Assembly (NCBI RefSeq): GCF_024267655.1
Contig: NZ_CP100595.1
Location: forward strand, 992,001 to 1,056,000
DNA length: 64,000 bases
From: Arcobacter roscoffensis
GTDB taxonomy: Bacteria; Campylobacterota; Campylobacteria; Campylobacterales; Arcobacteraceae
Reading direction: 5' to 3'
Shown here: positions 17,333 to 26,331 of the stretch, piece after piece
Layout of the letters: each line of letters begins with the position of its first letter
Position numbering within the stretch: position 1 is the stretch's first letter
The notes under the pieces: generated by a model
Told to the model about the DNA's origin: nothing
Databases searched by the model: none
Seen by the model: the letters and a program-made list of their open reading frames with translations, nothing else
Translations under genes and position numbers: made by a program

Positions 17333-19621
17333 GTGAAATTAAAGAAACTTTTTATGTTGCTGTTTATTTTTAATACAGTTGCTTTTATAAGTATGGCAAT
17401 TGTGATTAATAAATATCAAAAAGCAACCATTGATTTAGAAGATGCTTATGAAATGCAATACAAATCACTTATTCTAGCTCATGAGTTAAGGCAAAGTAGT
17501 GATGATTTAACACGAATGGCTAGAACCTATGTAATAACGGGAAATCCAATGTTTGAACAGCAGTATAAAACAGTTCTTGATATAAGAAATGGTTTAAAAC
17601 CAAGACCTAAAAGATACAATGGTATTTTTTGGGATTTTCTCACAATAGATGGAAGTAAGGCTAAACTTGATGGGAAAAAAGTTCCTTTGAGAGAATTGAT
17701 GAAAGAAGCAAACTTCCCAGATGAAGAGTTGAACTTACTTTTTACTTCACAAAATGAATCTGATGAACTAACAAGGCTAGAACATAAAGCAATGAATGCT
17801 GTAAAAGGTATTTTTGAAGATAAAAATGGAAACTATACTATAAAAGAAGAACCTAACTTCACACTAGCAAGACAGATTATGCACTCTAAAGAGTATCATG
17901 AAGCAAAAATAAGAATTATGAAACCTCTAGATACCTTCTACAGAGCCTTTGAAAATAGAACAAAACAAAAAGTTATTGAAGCTGCAAATGTAGTAAAACA
18001 ACAAGAGTTAAATGTAAATGTGATTGTAGTTTTATCTATTCTTATATTTTTAACTTCCTTTTTTATAATTTTATTTAGAATAGTTTATCCCCTTGATTTA
18101 CTTAGAAAAATCATGTTAAGACTATCACAAAATGATATGAGTGTAGAGCTTGAGAAAAATAAATATGAAGATGAAATAGGTGATATGATAGGAGCTGTTG
18201 AAATCTTTAAAGATAATACAACAAAACTTATAAGTAGTGAGGCAAAATTAAGAGTTGCTATTAGTGAAGCAAAAAGTGCAAACAAAGCAAAATCAATATT
18301 TTTAGCAAGAATGAGTCATGAATTAAGAACTCCTCTAAATGCTATATTAGGTTTTTCAAGCTTGCTTCAAAAATCAAAAAATATAAAAAAAGATGAAATT
18401 GAAAACCTAAATATTATTCATAAAAGTGGAAAACATCTTTTAAATATAATAAATGAAATATTAGAACTTTCAAAAATTGAAGCAGGGAAAATTGAAATAC
18501 GAGCAGTAAGTTTTGATTTTTATGAGCTAATAAAAGAGATAGATTCAATTTTTAGTTTTAGATGTAAAACAAAAGATATTGATTTTAAGATAAAGCACCT
18601 ATCAAGCCTACCTAAATATATAAAAGCAGATGAACAAAGACTAAAACAAATACTTATAAACTTACTTGGAAATTCATTAAAATTTACAGAAAAGAAAGGC
18701 TCTATTTTAGTAAATATCTATGAGAAGAATAAAAAGCTTTTTTTTGAAGTAAAAGATAGTGGTAAGGGTATAAAAAAAGAAGATATAAGAAAAATATTCA
18801 AACCATTTGAGCAAGTAAATGATGAAGAGTTCAAACAAAAAGGTACTGGACTTGGATTATCTATCACAAAAGAGCTAGTAAACTTAATGGGTGGAGATAT
18901 TTATGTAAAAAGCCAAGTTAATATTGGAAGTCAATTTTTCTTTAGTATAGAGTATGAAAAAAGTATAGAAAAAAACTCAAAGTTAAATAGCATAGAACTT
19001 TTTTCAAAACAAGAAATAAAAGGTAAAAACAAAACTATCTTAGTAGTTGATGATATAAAAGTAAATAGGGATTTGATTTGTAAGATACTGCAAGAGTATG
19101 ATTTTAAAACTTTTGAAGCAAGTAGTGGAAAGCAAGCTTTAGCTTTAATCTCAAAATATGAAATAGATTTAGTTTGTATGGATATTTTGATGAAGGATTT
19201 AAATGGTTTAGAAACCATGAAAATACTAAGAGAAGATTTAAATATAAAAATACCCATTATTGCAATCTCTGCAAACGTATATGAGGAAGATAAAACAAAA
19301 GCCTTAGATTGTGGAGCAAATGACTTTGTATGTAAACCAATAGATGAAAATGAACTTATTTCTAAAATATCGAAATATTTAAATCTATGTAATGAAACTA
19401 AAGCTCTTAGTACTGAAAACATAGAAGATAGTTTTATTAAAATATCTAAAACTTTTTTTGAACTATTAAAAAAATATAGCTTAGATATGAATGAAGATAA
19501 GATACTTGAACTTCTTGAAATCTATAAACTCTCAGAAAATCAAAAGGCTTATATAAAAGCTTTATTGAATGATTTTAACTACAGTAAAATAAATGACTTA
19601 TGTATAAAATATATACACTAA
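17333..19621 (+). CDS. Hybrid sensor histidine kinase next to the urea transporter
   Basis: The 762-residue protein starts at GTG, six bases after AGGA. It has a helix (about 5-24) and a sensor region with SDDLTRMARTYVITGNP and RNGLKPRPKRYNGIFWDF. A second helix (about 227-252), a HAMP, an H-box FLARMSHELRTPLNA (about 323-337), a HATPase (GTGLGLSITKELV) and a receiver with CMDILMK follow. An unrecognised tail of about 80 residues closes it. The sensor segment resembles those of other two-helix receptors, but its ligand is unknown. It lies about 100 bases before urtA in the same direction and back-to-back with the receiver-kinase/OmpR pair. Together they could form a relay sensing urea or nitrogen, which is inference. 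Confidence 0.88.
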   Translation: MKLKKLFMLLFIFNTVAFISMAIVINKYQKATIDLEDAYEMQYKSLILAHELRQSSDDLTRMARTYVITGNPMFEQQYKTVLDIRNGLKPRPKRYNGIFWDFLTIDGSKAKLDGKKVPLRELMKEANFPDEELNLLFTSQNESDELTRLEHKAMNAVKGIFEDKNGNYTIKEEPNFTLARQIMHSKEYHEAKIRIMKPLDTFYRAFENRTKQKVIEAANVVKQQELNVNVIVVLSILIFLTSFFIILFRIVYPLDLLRKIMLRLSQNDMSVELEKNKYEDEIGDMIGAVEIFKDNTTKLISSEAKLRVAISEAKSANKAKSIFLARMSHELRTPLNAILGFSSLLQKSKNIKKDEIENLNIIHKSGKHLLNIINEILELSKIEAGKIEIRAVSFDFYELIKEIDSIFSFRCKTKDIDFKIKHLSSLPKYIKADEQRLKQILINLLGNSLKFTEKKGSILVNIYEKNKKLFFEVKDSGKGIKKEDIRKIFKPFEQVNDEEFKQKGTGLGLSITKELVNLMGGDIYVKSQVNIGSQFFFSIEYEKSIEKNSKLNSIELFSKQEIKGKNKTILVVDDIKVNRDLICKILQEYDFKTFEASSGKQALALISKYEIDLVCMDILMKDLNGLETMKILREDLNIKIPIIAISANVYEEDKTKALDCGANDFVCKPIDENELISKISKYLNLCNETKALSTENIEDSFIKISKTFFELLKKYSLDMNEDKILELLEIYKLSENQKAYIKALLNDFNYSKINDLCIKYIH

Positions 19622-19640
19622 GTCTTTATTTTTAATCTAA

Positions 19641-19662
19641 AAAACAACACTAAAACAACACT
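19641..19662 (+). promoter_or_regulatory. 11-bp tandem direct repeat before urtA
   Basis: AAAACAACACT occurs twice in perfect tandem, ending 8 bases before the TATACT -10 box. Direct repeats with an 11-bp period in the -35 region are the usual binding geometry of OmpR-family activators. An OmpR-family regulator is encoded in the adjacent gene cluster. Confidence 0.6.
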
Positions 19663-19669
19663 TCTTTTT

Positions 19670-19675
19670 TATACT
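19670..19675 (+). promoter_or_regulatory. -10 box of urtA
   Basis: TATACT follows a T-run, 44-49 bases before the urtA ATG. Confidence 0.5.
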
Positions 19676-19718
19676 TCTTTTTAGAAGTCAAGATGACTTG
19701 AATTAAAAAGGAGAATTC

Positions 19719-20996
19719 ATGAAGAAAAGATTTGCAAAAGCCTTAGCTGCTTCGGCGTTGGTTAGTATGAGTTTAATGGCACAAGCTGCTGATACAATTA
19801 AAGTTGGTGTTTTACACTCTTTATCAGGAACGATGGCTATTAGTGAGACAACACTTAAAGATACAGTTTTAATGCTAATAGAAGAGCAAAATAAAAAAGG
19901 TGGACTACTAGGTAAAAAATTAGAGCCTGTAGTTGTTGACCCTGCTTCAAACTGGCCTTTATTTGCTGAAAAAATGAGAGGTCTTTTAACTAAAGATAAG
20001 GTAGATGTTACTTTTGGATGTTGGACATCAGTATCTAGAAAATCTGTTTTACCTGTGGTTGAAGAGTTAAATGGTTTATTATTTTATCCTGTTCAATATG
20101 AAGGGGAAGAATCTTCTAAAAATGTATTTTATACAGGTGCTGCGCCAAATCAGCAGGCAATTCCAGCAGTTGATTACTTAATGAATGAAGTTGGTGTTAA
20201 AAGATGGGTTTTAGCAGGAACTGACTATGTATATCCAAGAACAACAAACAAAATTTTAGAAGCATATTTGAAAGCAAAAGGGGTTGCTGCTTCAGATATT
20301 ATGGTTAACTATACACCATTTGGTCACTCTGACTGGCAAAGTATTGTAAGTGATGTTAAGAAGTTTGGTAGTGCAGGGAAGAAAACAGCAGTTGTTTCTA
20401 CAATCAATGGTGATGCAAATGTACCATTTTATAAAGAATTAGGAAACCAAGGTATTACTTCTGAAAATATTCCAGTAGTTGCTTTTTCTGTTGGGGAAGA
20501 AGAGTTATCAGGAATTGATACTAAACCTTTAGTTGGTCACTTAGCTGCATGGAACTACTTCCAAAGTGCTGAATCACAAGCTAATGATGAGTTTATATCT
20601 AAATGGAAAACATTTATCAAAGATGATAAAAGAGTTACAAATGACCCAATGGAAGCAACTTATATTGGATTTAATATGTGGGTAAAAGCTGTAGAAAAAG
20701 CAGGAACTACTAATGTTGATAAAGTAAGTGATGCAATGATTGGAATTGAAGTACCAAATCTTACAGGTGGAACTGCAAAAATGCTTAAAAATCACCACTT
20801 AACAAAACCTGTTTTAATTGGTGAAATTCAAGAAAATGGTCAGTTTGAAACTGTATGGGAAACTGACGGTGAAGTTGCAGGTGATGCATGGTCTGACTTT
20901 TTACCAGGAAGTAAAGACTTGATTTCTGACTGGACTAAACCAGTTAATTGTGGAAACTACAACACAAAAACTAATAAATGTATAGGTGCAAATTAA
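19719..20996 (+). CDS. urtA: Urea ABC transporter, periplasmic substrate-binding protein
   Basis: The 425-residue precursor has a signal peptide (MKKRFAKALAASALVSMSLMAQA). The mature protein begins ADTIKVGVLHSLSGTMAISETTLKDT, the start of UrtA/FmdD-type periplasmic binding proteins, and contains the typical GCWTSVSRKSVLPVVEELNGLLFYPVQYEG. Length matches UrtA. It would capture urea in the periplasm for UrtBC. It is first in urtABCDE, preceded by AAGGAG and a putative regulated promoter. A strong stem-loop between urtA and urtB probably stabilises the urtA transcript. Short-chain amide binding proteins are close relatives, but the neighbouring urease supports urea. Confidence 0.92.
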   Translation: MKKRFAKALAASALVSMSLMAQAADTIKVGVLHSLSGTMAISETTLKDTVLMLIEEQNKKGGLLGKKLEPVVVDPASNWPLFAEKMRGLLTKDKVDVTFGCWTSVSRKSVLPVVEELNGLLFYPVQYEGEESSKNVFYTGAAPNQQAIPAVDYLMNEVGVKRWVLAGTDYVYPRTTNKILEAYLKAKGVAASDIMVNYTPFGHSDWQSIVSDVKKFGSAGKKTAVVSTINGDANVPFYKELGNQGITSENIPVVAFSVGEEELSGIDTKPLVGHLAAWNYFQSAESQANDEFISKWKTFIKDDKRVTNDPMEATYIGFNMWVKAVEKAGTTNVDKVSDAMIGIEVPNLTGGTAKMLKNHHLTKPVLIGEIQENGQFETVWETDGEVAGDAWSDFLPGSKDLISDWTKPVNCGNYNTKTNKCIGAN

Positions 20997-21029
20997 TAAA
21001 AGTATGGAAGTTCTCTTCCATGCTTTTAT
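20996..21029 (+). repeat. Intercistronic stem-loop between urtA and urtB
   Basis: ATAAAAGTATGGAAG and CTTCCATGCTTTTAT pair over 15 bp with one G-T wobble and a TTCT loop, right after the urtA stop. No T-run follows, so it fits an RNA-stabilising or partial-termination hairpin that favours the binding-protein message. Confidence 0.7.
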
Positions 21030-21043
21030 AAAGAAAGGTTAAT

Positions 21044-22642
21044 ATGAATATTTTAAAAATAATATTACTTAATTTATTGCTAGTAAGTTTTACATATGCA
21101 AATACTTTAAAAGAAGATGCAAACTCTTTACTTACAAATAGTTTTAAAGGCAAAGAGAAAGCTATTAAAAGTTTAGCTTCAAAATACTCAGAAAATGACA
21201 ATTTAGAGTTTCTTTTACAAAGAATGTTAGAGGGAAAACTTTACTACATAAAAAAAGATAAAACATTAGTTTTCTTAAAAGAAAAGATTCAAAGAGAGTA
21301 TATAACTGTTGAGGTTTTCTCAAAAAAAACTTTAGAAAAGAAATCAAAATATGATTTCAAAAAAATTAAAATAAACAATAAATTAAGAAGTGTTATCAAA
21401 GAATCACTTGCTAAACTAAATCTTTTTTCAAAAAATGAAGACAAAAGACTTAAGTCAGCAAAAAATTTACTTAAAAACTTAGATATAAAAAGTCAAGCTT
21501 TAGTTTTAGAAGCTTTAAATAAAGAAAAAAGTAGTGATGTAAAAGAGGTTTTAGAAGAGATAAAAACAAATCTTGATGCAAAGTATGCTTCTTCATTAGA
21601 TAAACAAATGGAAGCAACAAAAAAACTAGGAGAGTTTTTATCTTCTAAATCACTTCAAACATTAAATGAGATTAAAAATAGTAGTGAAGATAAAGTTTTA
21701 GTTCAAACTGCTCAAAAATCAATAAAAAGTATTGAATCAAGTAAATCTTTTTACTCTTTTATTGAAACTGCATTTTTTGGTTTAAGTATGGGGTCTGTTT
21801 TACTTTTAGCTGCAATTGGTTTAGCTATTACTTTTGGTGTTATGAAGGTTATTAATATGGCTCATGGTGAGCTTATTATGATTGGGGCATATACAACTTA
21901 TACTATTCAGCAAATTATGCCAGGACTTATTGAGTACTCAGTTCTTATTGCTATTCCAGTTGCTTTTGTTGTAAGTGGTATTGTAGGGATTTTAATTGAA
22001 AGATTGGTTATTAGACATCTTTATGGAAGACCACTTGAAACACTTTTAGCAACATTTGGGGTTAGTTTGATTTTACAACAATTAGTTAGAACAATTTACT
22101 CTCCTTTAAATCAAGAAGTAAAAACACCATCTTGGATGAGTGGAGCTTGGGAAGTAAATAGTACGCTGTTTTTAACATACAACAGACTTTATATTATTAT
22201 ATTTGCCTTTGCTGTATTTTTAGCAATTTTATTTGTGATGAAAAAAACTTCACTTGGATTAAAAGTTAGAGCTGTTTCTCAAAACAGACCAATAGCAAGA
22301 GCTATGGGAATAAAATCGAACTATATTGATGCCTTAACATTTGGTATTGGTTCAGGTATAGCAGGTGTTGCAGGTGTTGCTTTATCTCAACTTACAAATG
22401 TAGGACCAAATCTAGGACAAGCTTATATAGTTGATAGTTTTATGGTAGTTGTATTTGGTGGAGTTGGTAACTTATGGGGTACGCTAATAGCAGCTCTTAC
22501 ACTTGGAGAGATAAATAAATTTATAGAACCAATTTCAGGAGCAGTTCTTGCTAAGGTTATTATTCTTGTGTTTATTATTTTATTTATACAAAAAAAGCCT
22601 AGAGGATTATTTCCTCAAAAGGGCAGAGATGTTGAGGATTAA
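21044..22642 (+). CDS. urtB: Urea ABC transporter, permease UrtB
   Basis: The 532-residue protein has a signal-like N-terminal helix and a helical, lysine-rich extracytoplasmic domain (about 20-235) typical of UrtB. The permease part (about 245-532) has the LivH-like segments SLLLAAIGLAITFGVMKVINMAHGE (in part) and AVSQNRPIARAMGIKSNYIDALTFGIGSGIAGVAG. It forms the membrane channel with UrtC. It is followed after 4 bases by urtC. The long N-terminal domain separates it from ordinary branched-chain amino-acid permeases. Confidence 0.92.
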   Translation: MNILKIILLNLLLVSFTYANTLKEDANSLLTNSFKGKEKAIKSLASKYSENDNLEFLLQRMLEGKLYYIKKDKTLVFLKEKIQREYITVEVFSKKTLEKKSKYDFKKIKINNKLRSVIKESLAKLNLFSKNEDKRLKSAKNLLKNLDIKSQALVLEALNKEKSSDVKEVLEEIKTNLDAKYASSLDKQMEATKKLGEFLSSKSLQTLNEIKNSSEDKVLVQTAQKSIKSIESSKSFYSFIETAFFGLSMGSVLLLAAIGLAITFGVMKVINMAHGELIMIGAYTTYTIQQIMPGLIEYSVLIAIPVAFVVSGIVGILIERLVIRHLYGRPLETLLATFGVSLILQQLVRTIYSPLNQEVKTPSWMSGAWEVNSTLFLTYNRLYIIIFAFAVFLAILFVMKKTSLGLKVRAVSQNRPIARAMGIKSNYIDALTFGIGSGIAGVAGVALSQLTNVGPNLGQAYIVDSFMVVVFGGVGNLWGTLIAALTLGEINKFIEPISGAVLAKVIILVFIILFIQKKPRGLFPQKGRDVED

Positions 22643-22646
22643 TTAG

Positions 22647-23756
22647 ATGGAAAGAAAAGCATTAATATTAAAAATATTAGAAAATGACAAAGGAGGGAAG
22701 ATAGTTCTTTCTTCTTTAGCTGTAGTAGTTTTTGTAGTTGCTTTTTGTAATTTATTTGTTCCAAGTGATTCGATATTTTACATCTCAACTTTTACAGTAA
22801 CTATTTTAGGAAAGTATTTAGCCTTTGCACTTTTAGCCTTGGCTTTGGATTTAGTTTGGGGATATTTAGGAGTTTTAAGTCTTGGTCATGGGGCATTTTT
22901 TGCCCTTGGTGGTTATGCTTGGGCTATGTATCTTATGAGACAAATAGGTGATAGAGGTGTTTATGGAAACCCTGATTTACCTGATTTTATGGTTTTTATG
23001 AACCTAAAAGAGTTACCATGGTTTTGGCAAGGCTTTGATAATCCACTATTTGCTTTTTTAATGGTGATGTTAATTCCAGGTATCTTAGCTTTTGTTTTTG
23101 GATACTTAGCTTTTAAAAGTAGGGTTACAGGAGTTTATCTATCGATAATAACTCAAGCTTTAACTTATGCTTTAATGTTGGCATTTTTTAGAAATGATAT
23201 GGGTTTTGGTGGAAACAATGGACTTACAGATTTTAAAGATATTTTAGGTTTTGATTTACAAGCTGATACAACAAGGGTTGCACTTTTAATCATCACTTTT
23301 TTAGCTTTAGTTTTAGGATATTTAGTTTGTAGATTTATTATAAATTCAAGACTTGGAAGAGTTGTTATCTCAATTAGAGATGCTGAAAGTAGAGTAAGAT
23401 TTTTAGGATATAAAGTTGAGCAATATAAACTATTTATCTTTGTAGTATCAGCTGTTTTAGCTGCAATTGCAGGAGCTTTATATGTACCGCAAGTTGGGAT
23501 TATAAACCCTGGTGTATTCTCTCCTTTATTTTCTATTGAGCTTGTGATCTGGGTTGCTATTGGAGGAAGAGGTACTTTATATGGTGCAATTATTGGAGCA
23601 ATAGTTGTAAGTTTTGCAAGTACATATTTTACATCAGCTTTACCTGAGATTTGGTTATATGCTTTAGGTGCTTTATTTGTAATATCGACTTTATATTTAC
23701 CAAAGGGAGTTGTGGGAGTATTTGCACAACTTAGCTCAAAACTAAAAAAGGCTTAA
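22647..23756 (+). CDS. urtC: Urea ABC transporter, permease UrtC
   Basis: The 369-residue LivM-type permease has about ten helices and the motifs LALDLVWGYLGVLSLGHGAFFALGGY and ISIRDAESRVRFLGYKVEQYKLFIF (coupling loop). It pairs with UrtB in the inner membrane. It lies 4 bases after urtB and 1 base before urtD. Confidence 0.92.
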   Translation: MERKALILKILENDKGGKIVLSSLAVVVFVVAFCNLFVPSDSIFYISTFTVTILGKYLAFALLALALDLVWGYLGVLSLGHGAFFALGGYAWAMYLMRQIGDRGVYGNPDLPDFMVFMNLKELPWFWQGFDNPLFAFLMVMLIPGILAFVFGYLAFKSRVTGVYLSIITQALTYALMLAFFRNDMGFGGNNGLTDFKDILGFDLQADTTRVALLIITFLALVLGYLVCRFIINSRLGRVVISIRDAESRVRFLGYKVEQYKLFIFVVSAVLAAIAGALYVPQVGIINPGVFSPLFSIELVIWVAIGGRGTLYGAIIGAIVVSFASTYFTSALPEIWLYALGALFVISTLYLPKGVVGVFAQLSSKLKKA

Positions 23757-23757
23757 A

Positions 23758-24546
23758 ATGAAACTATTAAAACATGAAAATGAACAAAATGTAGGTGATT
23801 TAAAAAAAGGAGATAGAATCCTTTTAGTTGATGGTGTAAGTGTTAGTTTTGATGGTTTCAAGGCTTTAAATAATCTAAGTTTTTCTATAAATTATGGTGA
23901 GCTTAGATGTATTATTGGTGCAAATGGTGCAGGAAAATCAACTATGATGGATGTAGTAACAGGAAAAACAAGACCAGATGAAGGTCATGTTGTTTTTGGT
24001 GAAGCTGTTGATTTACTTGGACTTAATGAGCCAACAATAGCTCAAATAGGTATTGGAAGAAAGTTCCAAAAACCAACTGTTTTTCAAAACAATACAGTTT
24101 TTGAAAACCTAGAACTTGCTATGAAAGAAGATAAAAGGTTTTTTAAAACTCTATTTTCAAAGTTAAGTGGTGAGCAAGAAGATAAAATTGATGAGACTTT
24201 AGGACTTATTGGACTTAAAGATTTAGTGCATAGGCAAGCAGGTATTTTATCACACGGGCAAAAGCAGTGGTTAGAAATAGGAATGTTAATCATGCAAGAA
24301 CCAAAACTTCTACTTGTAGATGAACCAGTTGCAGGAATGACTCCCCAAGAAGTGGAAAATACAGCTGAAATTCTAACAAATTTAGCAAAAGATAATGCAG
24401 TTGTAGTCGTTGAGCATGATATGGAGTTTATTAGAAGTATCGCTAAAAAAGTTACAGTTTTACATGAGGGGTCTGTTTTAGCTGAGGGAAGCATGGATGC
24501 TATACAGAACAATGAGAAAGTAAGACAAGTATATTTGGGTGAATAG
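23758..24546 (+). CDS. urtD: Urea ABC transporter, ATP-binding protein UrtD
   Basis: The 262-residue ATPase has Walker A GANGAGKST, the signature LSHGQKQWLEIG (the variant usual in UrtD), Walker B LLLVDEPVAGM and the H-loop VVEHD. The F-x-K-P segment GIGRKFQKPTVF is typical of UrtD. It energises urea import together with UrtE. It follows urtC after one base. Unlike the other junctions, it is separated from urtE by 138 bases with three hairpins. Confidence 0.93.
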   Translation: MKLLKHENEQNVGDLKKGDRILLVDGVSVSFDGFKALNNLSFSINYGELRCIIGANGAGKSTMMDVVTGKTRPDEGHVVFGEAVDLLGLNEPTIAQIGIGRKFQKPTVFQNNTVFENLELAMKEDKRFFKTLFSKLSGEQEDKIDETLGLIGLKDLVHRQAGILSHGQKQWLEIGMLIMQEPKLLLVDEPVAGMTPQEVENTAEILTNLAKDNAVVVVEHDMEFIRSIAKKVTVLHEGSVLAEGSMDAIQNNEKVRQVYLGE

Positions 24547-24663
24547 AACCCAAATATAAAGGCAAACTCGTTTGCCCCTTTAGGGTTTTGTTCACTTTTA
24601 ACAATTTTTTATAAATTGTGTTAAAAAGTGTTATAGATAAAAAGGTCCCTGTTAAATTGGGAC
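24547..24663 (+). repeat. Three consecutive stem-loops between urtD and urtE
   Basis: Stem 1 is GGCAAAC/GTTTGCC (24561-24567 and 24570-24576), inside an outer AACCC/GGGTT pairing. Stem 2 is CACTTTTAACAATTT with AAATTGTGTTAAAAAGTG (24593-24630). Stem 3 is GTCCC/GGGAC (24645-24649 and 24659-24663). They interrupt an otherwise tight operon. They could be a partial terminator, a processing site or a repeat element. Confidence 0.65.
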
Positions 24664-24684
24664 AATTTAATAGGAAAAAACAAT

Positions 24685-25380
24685 ATGTTAAAAATAGAAA
24701 AAATAAATCAATACTATGGACAAAGTCATACTCTTTGGGATCTAAGTTTAGAGCTTAAAAAAGGTAGGTGTACTTGTATTATGGGAAGAAATGGTGTTGG
24801 TAAAACAACACTAAGTAAAGTAATTATGGGATTACTTCCTATAAAAGATGGACAGCTTTTATATGATGGAAAAGATATTTCAAACTTAAGTGACCATAAA
24901 AGAGCAGGTATTGCCATAGGATATGTACCTCAAGGAAGAGAGATATTTTCACAACTTACAGTTTTAGAAAATCTTCAAATAGGTGTATTAGCAAATAGAA
25001 ATAAAATCAAAAAAGTACCTGAAAAAATCTATGAGCTTTTTCCTGTTTTAAAAGATATGCAAAAAAGAAAAGGTGGGGATTTAAGTGGAGGTCAGCAACA
25101 ACAATTAGCAATTGCAAGGGCTTTATGTATAGATCCAAAATTTCTAATCTTGGACGAACCAAGTGAGGGAATACAACCAAATATCGTAGCTCAAATAGGT
25201 GAGGTTATTGATTATCTTACAAAAGAAGAAGATATGACAGTTATGTTAGTTGAGCAAAAACTTCCTTTTGCAAGACGACATGGAGATGACTTTTATGTAT
25301 TAGATAGAGGTAGTGTTGTAGCAAATGGTGAAATCAATGAACTAAGTGATGATATTGTAAATAAATATATGTCTGTTTAA
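24685..25380 (+). CDS. urtE: Urea ABC transporter, ATP-binding protein UrtE
   Basis: The 231-residue ATPase has Walker A GRNGVGKTT, signature LSGGQQQQLAIARAL and Walker B FLILDEPSEGIQPN. The order and lengths match the LivF-like UrtE. It starts with MLKIEKINQYYGQSHTLWDL, typical of UrtE. It is the last gene of urtABCDE. A weak stem (AGGTCAAGA/TCTTGATCT, 25397-25423) follows it. Confidence 0.92.
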   Translation: MLKIEKINQYYGQSHTLWDLSLELKKGRCTCIMGRNGVGKTTLSKVIMGLLPIKDGQLLYDGKDISNLSDHKRAGIAIGYVPQGREIFSQLTVLENLQIGVLANRNKIKKVPEKIYELFPVLKDMQKRKGGDLSGGQQQQLAIARALCIDPKFLILDEPSEGIQPNIVAQIGEVIDYLTKEEDMTVMLVEQKLPFARRHGDDFYVLDRGSVVANGEINELSDDIVNKYMSV

Positions 25381-25464
25381 ATTCACAAAATAAAATAGGT
25401 CAAGAAAAACTTAGTCTTGATCTATACTTCTTGTATCTAAAAAAACTATCAAATAATCCAAAAT

Positions 25465-25603
25465 ATTGTAGACAATCTTTTAAATATTTATACAAAAAAT
25501 ATACAGCTATATAAAAAATATATAAACAAATTGTATTATATATTATAAATATATAAAATGAATATATTATATACAAGAATTGTATACAATTATTGTTGAC
25601 AAT
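25465..25603. promoter_or_regulatory. Three ATTGTNNACAAT operators before the GntR/FCD gene
   Basis: ATTGTAGACAAT lies at 25465-25476, ATTGTATACAAT at 25579-25590 (inside the 14-bp perfect palindrome AATTGTATACAATT, 25578-25591) and ATTGTTGACAAT at 25592-25603. All share ATTGT-N2-ACAAT. Palindromes with GT-Nx-AC cores are the usual sites of GntR/FCD repressors. The outer sites are about 115-125 bases apart, which would allow looping. The 90 bases between them are almost pure A/T. Autoregulation of the adjacent gene is likely. Confidence 0.75.
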
Positions 25604-25641
25604 CTGCTAATATTTCCTCATATCAAAAAAGGATTTACTTA

Positions 25642-26328
25642 ATGCTTGAAATAAATGAACATAGAACTTTAGAAGAGGAAATCGTCTATTTTATTTTTGA
25701 TTCAATATTAAATAAAAAAATACAAGCAGGAATAAAACTCTCTGAGAGTGTTTTAGCAAAAGAGTTTAATACAAGTAGAGATGTTATTAGAAAGGCTTTT
25801 AGTCAACTTCAAAGCATGGGAATTTTAAAGTATAAAAAAAATCAAGGTTTTCATGTTGTTTGGTTAACAAAAGAAGATACAAAAGATATTTTTGCAACAA
25901 GAAAAATATTAGAGTTAGGGATAATTCAAATACTTACACAAATGCATGCTAAAAATGAGCTGGATTTAAGTCTTTTAAATCAAAGTGTAGAAACAGAAGA
26001 GTTTTTAAAAGTATCTCTTAGAAATGGTGAGTATGTAAAAAGTTCTTGTGATTTTCACTTAAATTTGGCACTTTTAACAAAAAATGACTATTTAATAAAT
26101 GCCTTAAAACCTTTGATTGCTTTAAGTACACTTGCTGCACTTATTTATGATAATCAAGAAACATCTTTTTGCTCTTACGATGAACATAAAGTAGTTATAA
26201 AAGCTATTGAAAGTCATGATATTGAAAATGCAAAAAGTATTATGTATCAGCATTTAAATCATTGTGTTGAGTCTTTAGATTTTGATATAAAGCCAAGTAA
26301 AAAAATAAATTTAATTTTTGGAAAATAG
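25642..26328 (+). CDS. GntR-family regulator with FCD domain
   Basis: The 228-residue protein has an N-terminal winged helix (about 5-75) with the GntR pattern KLSESVLAKEFNTSRDVIRKAFSQLQSMGIL and a C-terminal all-helical FCD ligand domain (about 85-215). Its metal ligands probably include the H-x3-L of CDFHLNLALL and the two-histidine segment EHKVVIKAIESHD plus YQHLNH. It heads the purine-degradation genes, with puuE starting right after its stop. It is therefore probably the pathway regulator, with urate, allantoin or a later intermediate as a candidate effector. That assignment is inference. Confidence 0.85.
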   Translation: MLEINEHRTLEEEIVYFIFDSILNKKIQAGIKLSESVLAKEFNTSRDVIRKAFSQLQSMGILKYKKNQGFHVVWLTKEDTKDIFATRKILELGIIQILTQMHAKNELDLSLLNQSVETEEFLKVSLRNGEYVKSSCDFHLNLALLTKNDYLINALKPLIALSTLAALIYDNQETSFCSYDEHKVVIKAIESHDIENAKSIMYQHLNHCVESLDFDIKPSKKINLIFGK

Positions 26329-26331
26329 TTG

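Noticed and set aside
18931-19422. 163-codon minus-strand open frame inside the hybrid kinase
   Set aside because: It covers the receiver domain of a real gene on the other strand and shows no recognisable motif.
19719-25380. Branched-chain amino-acid or short-chain amide transporter instead of urea
   Set aside because: The five-gene order, the long N-terminal domain of the first permease, the LSHGQKQWLEIG signature and the urease cluster nearby fit urtABCDE better. The binding-protein ligand is still untested.
25480-25575. Replication origin in the extremely AT-rich stretch before the GntR gene
   Set aside because: No DnaA boxes or dnaA-type neighbours are seen; the flanking operators explain the region as a promoter.
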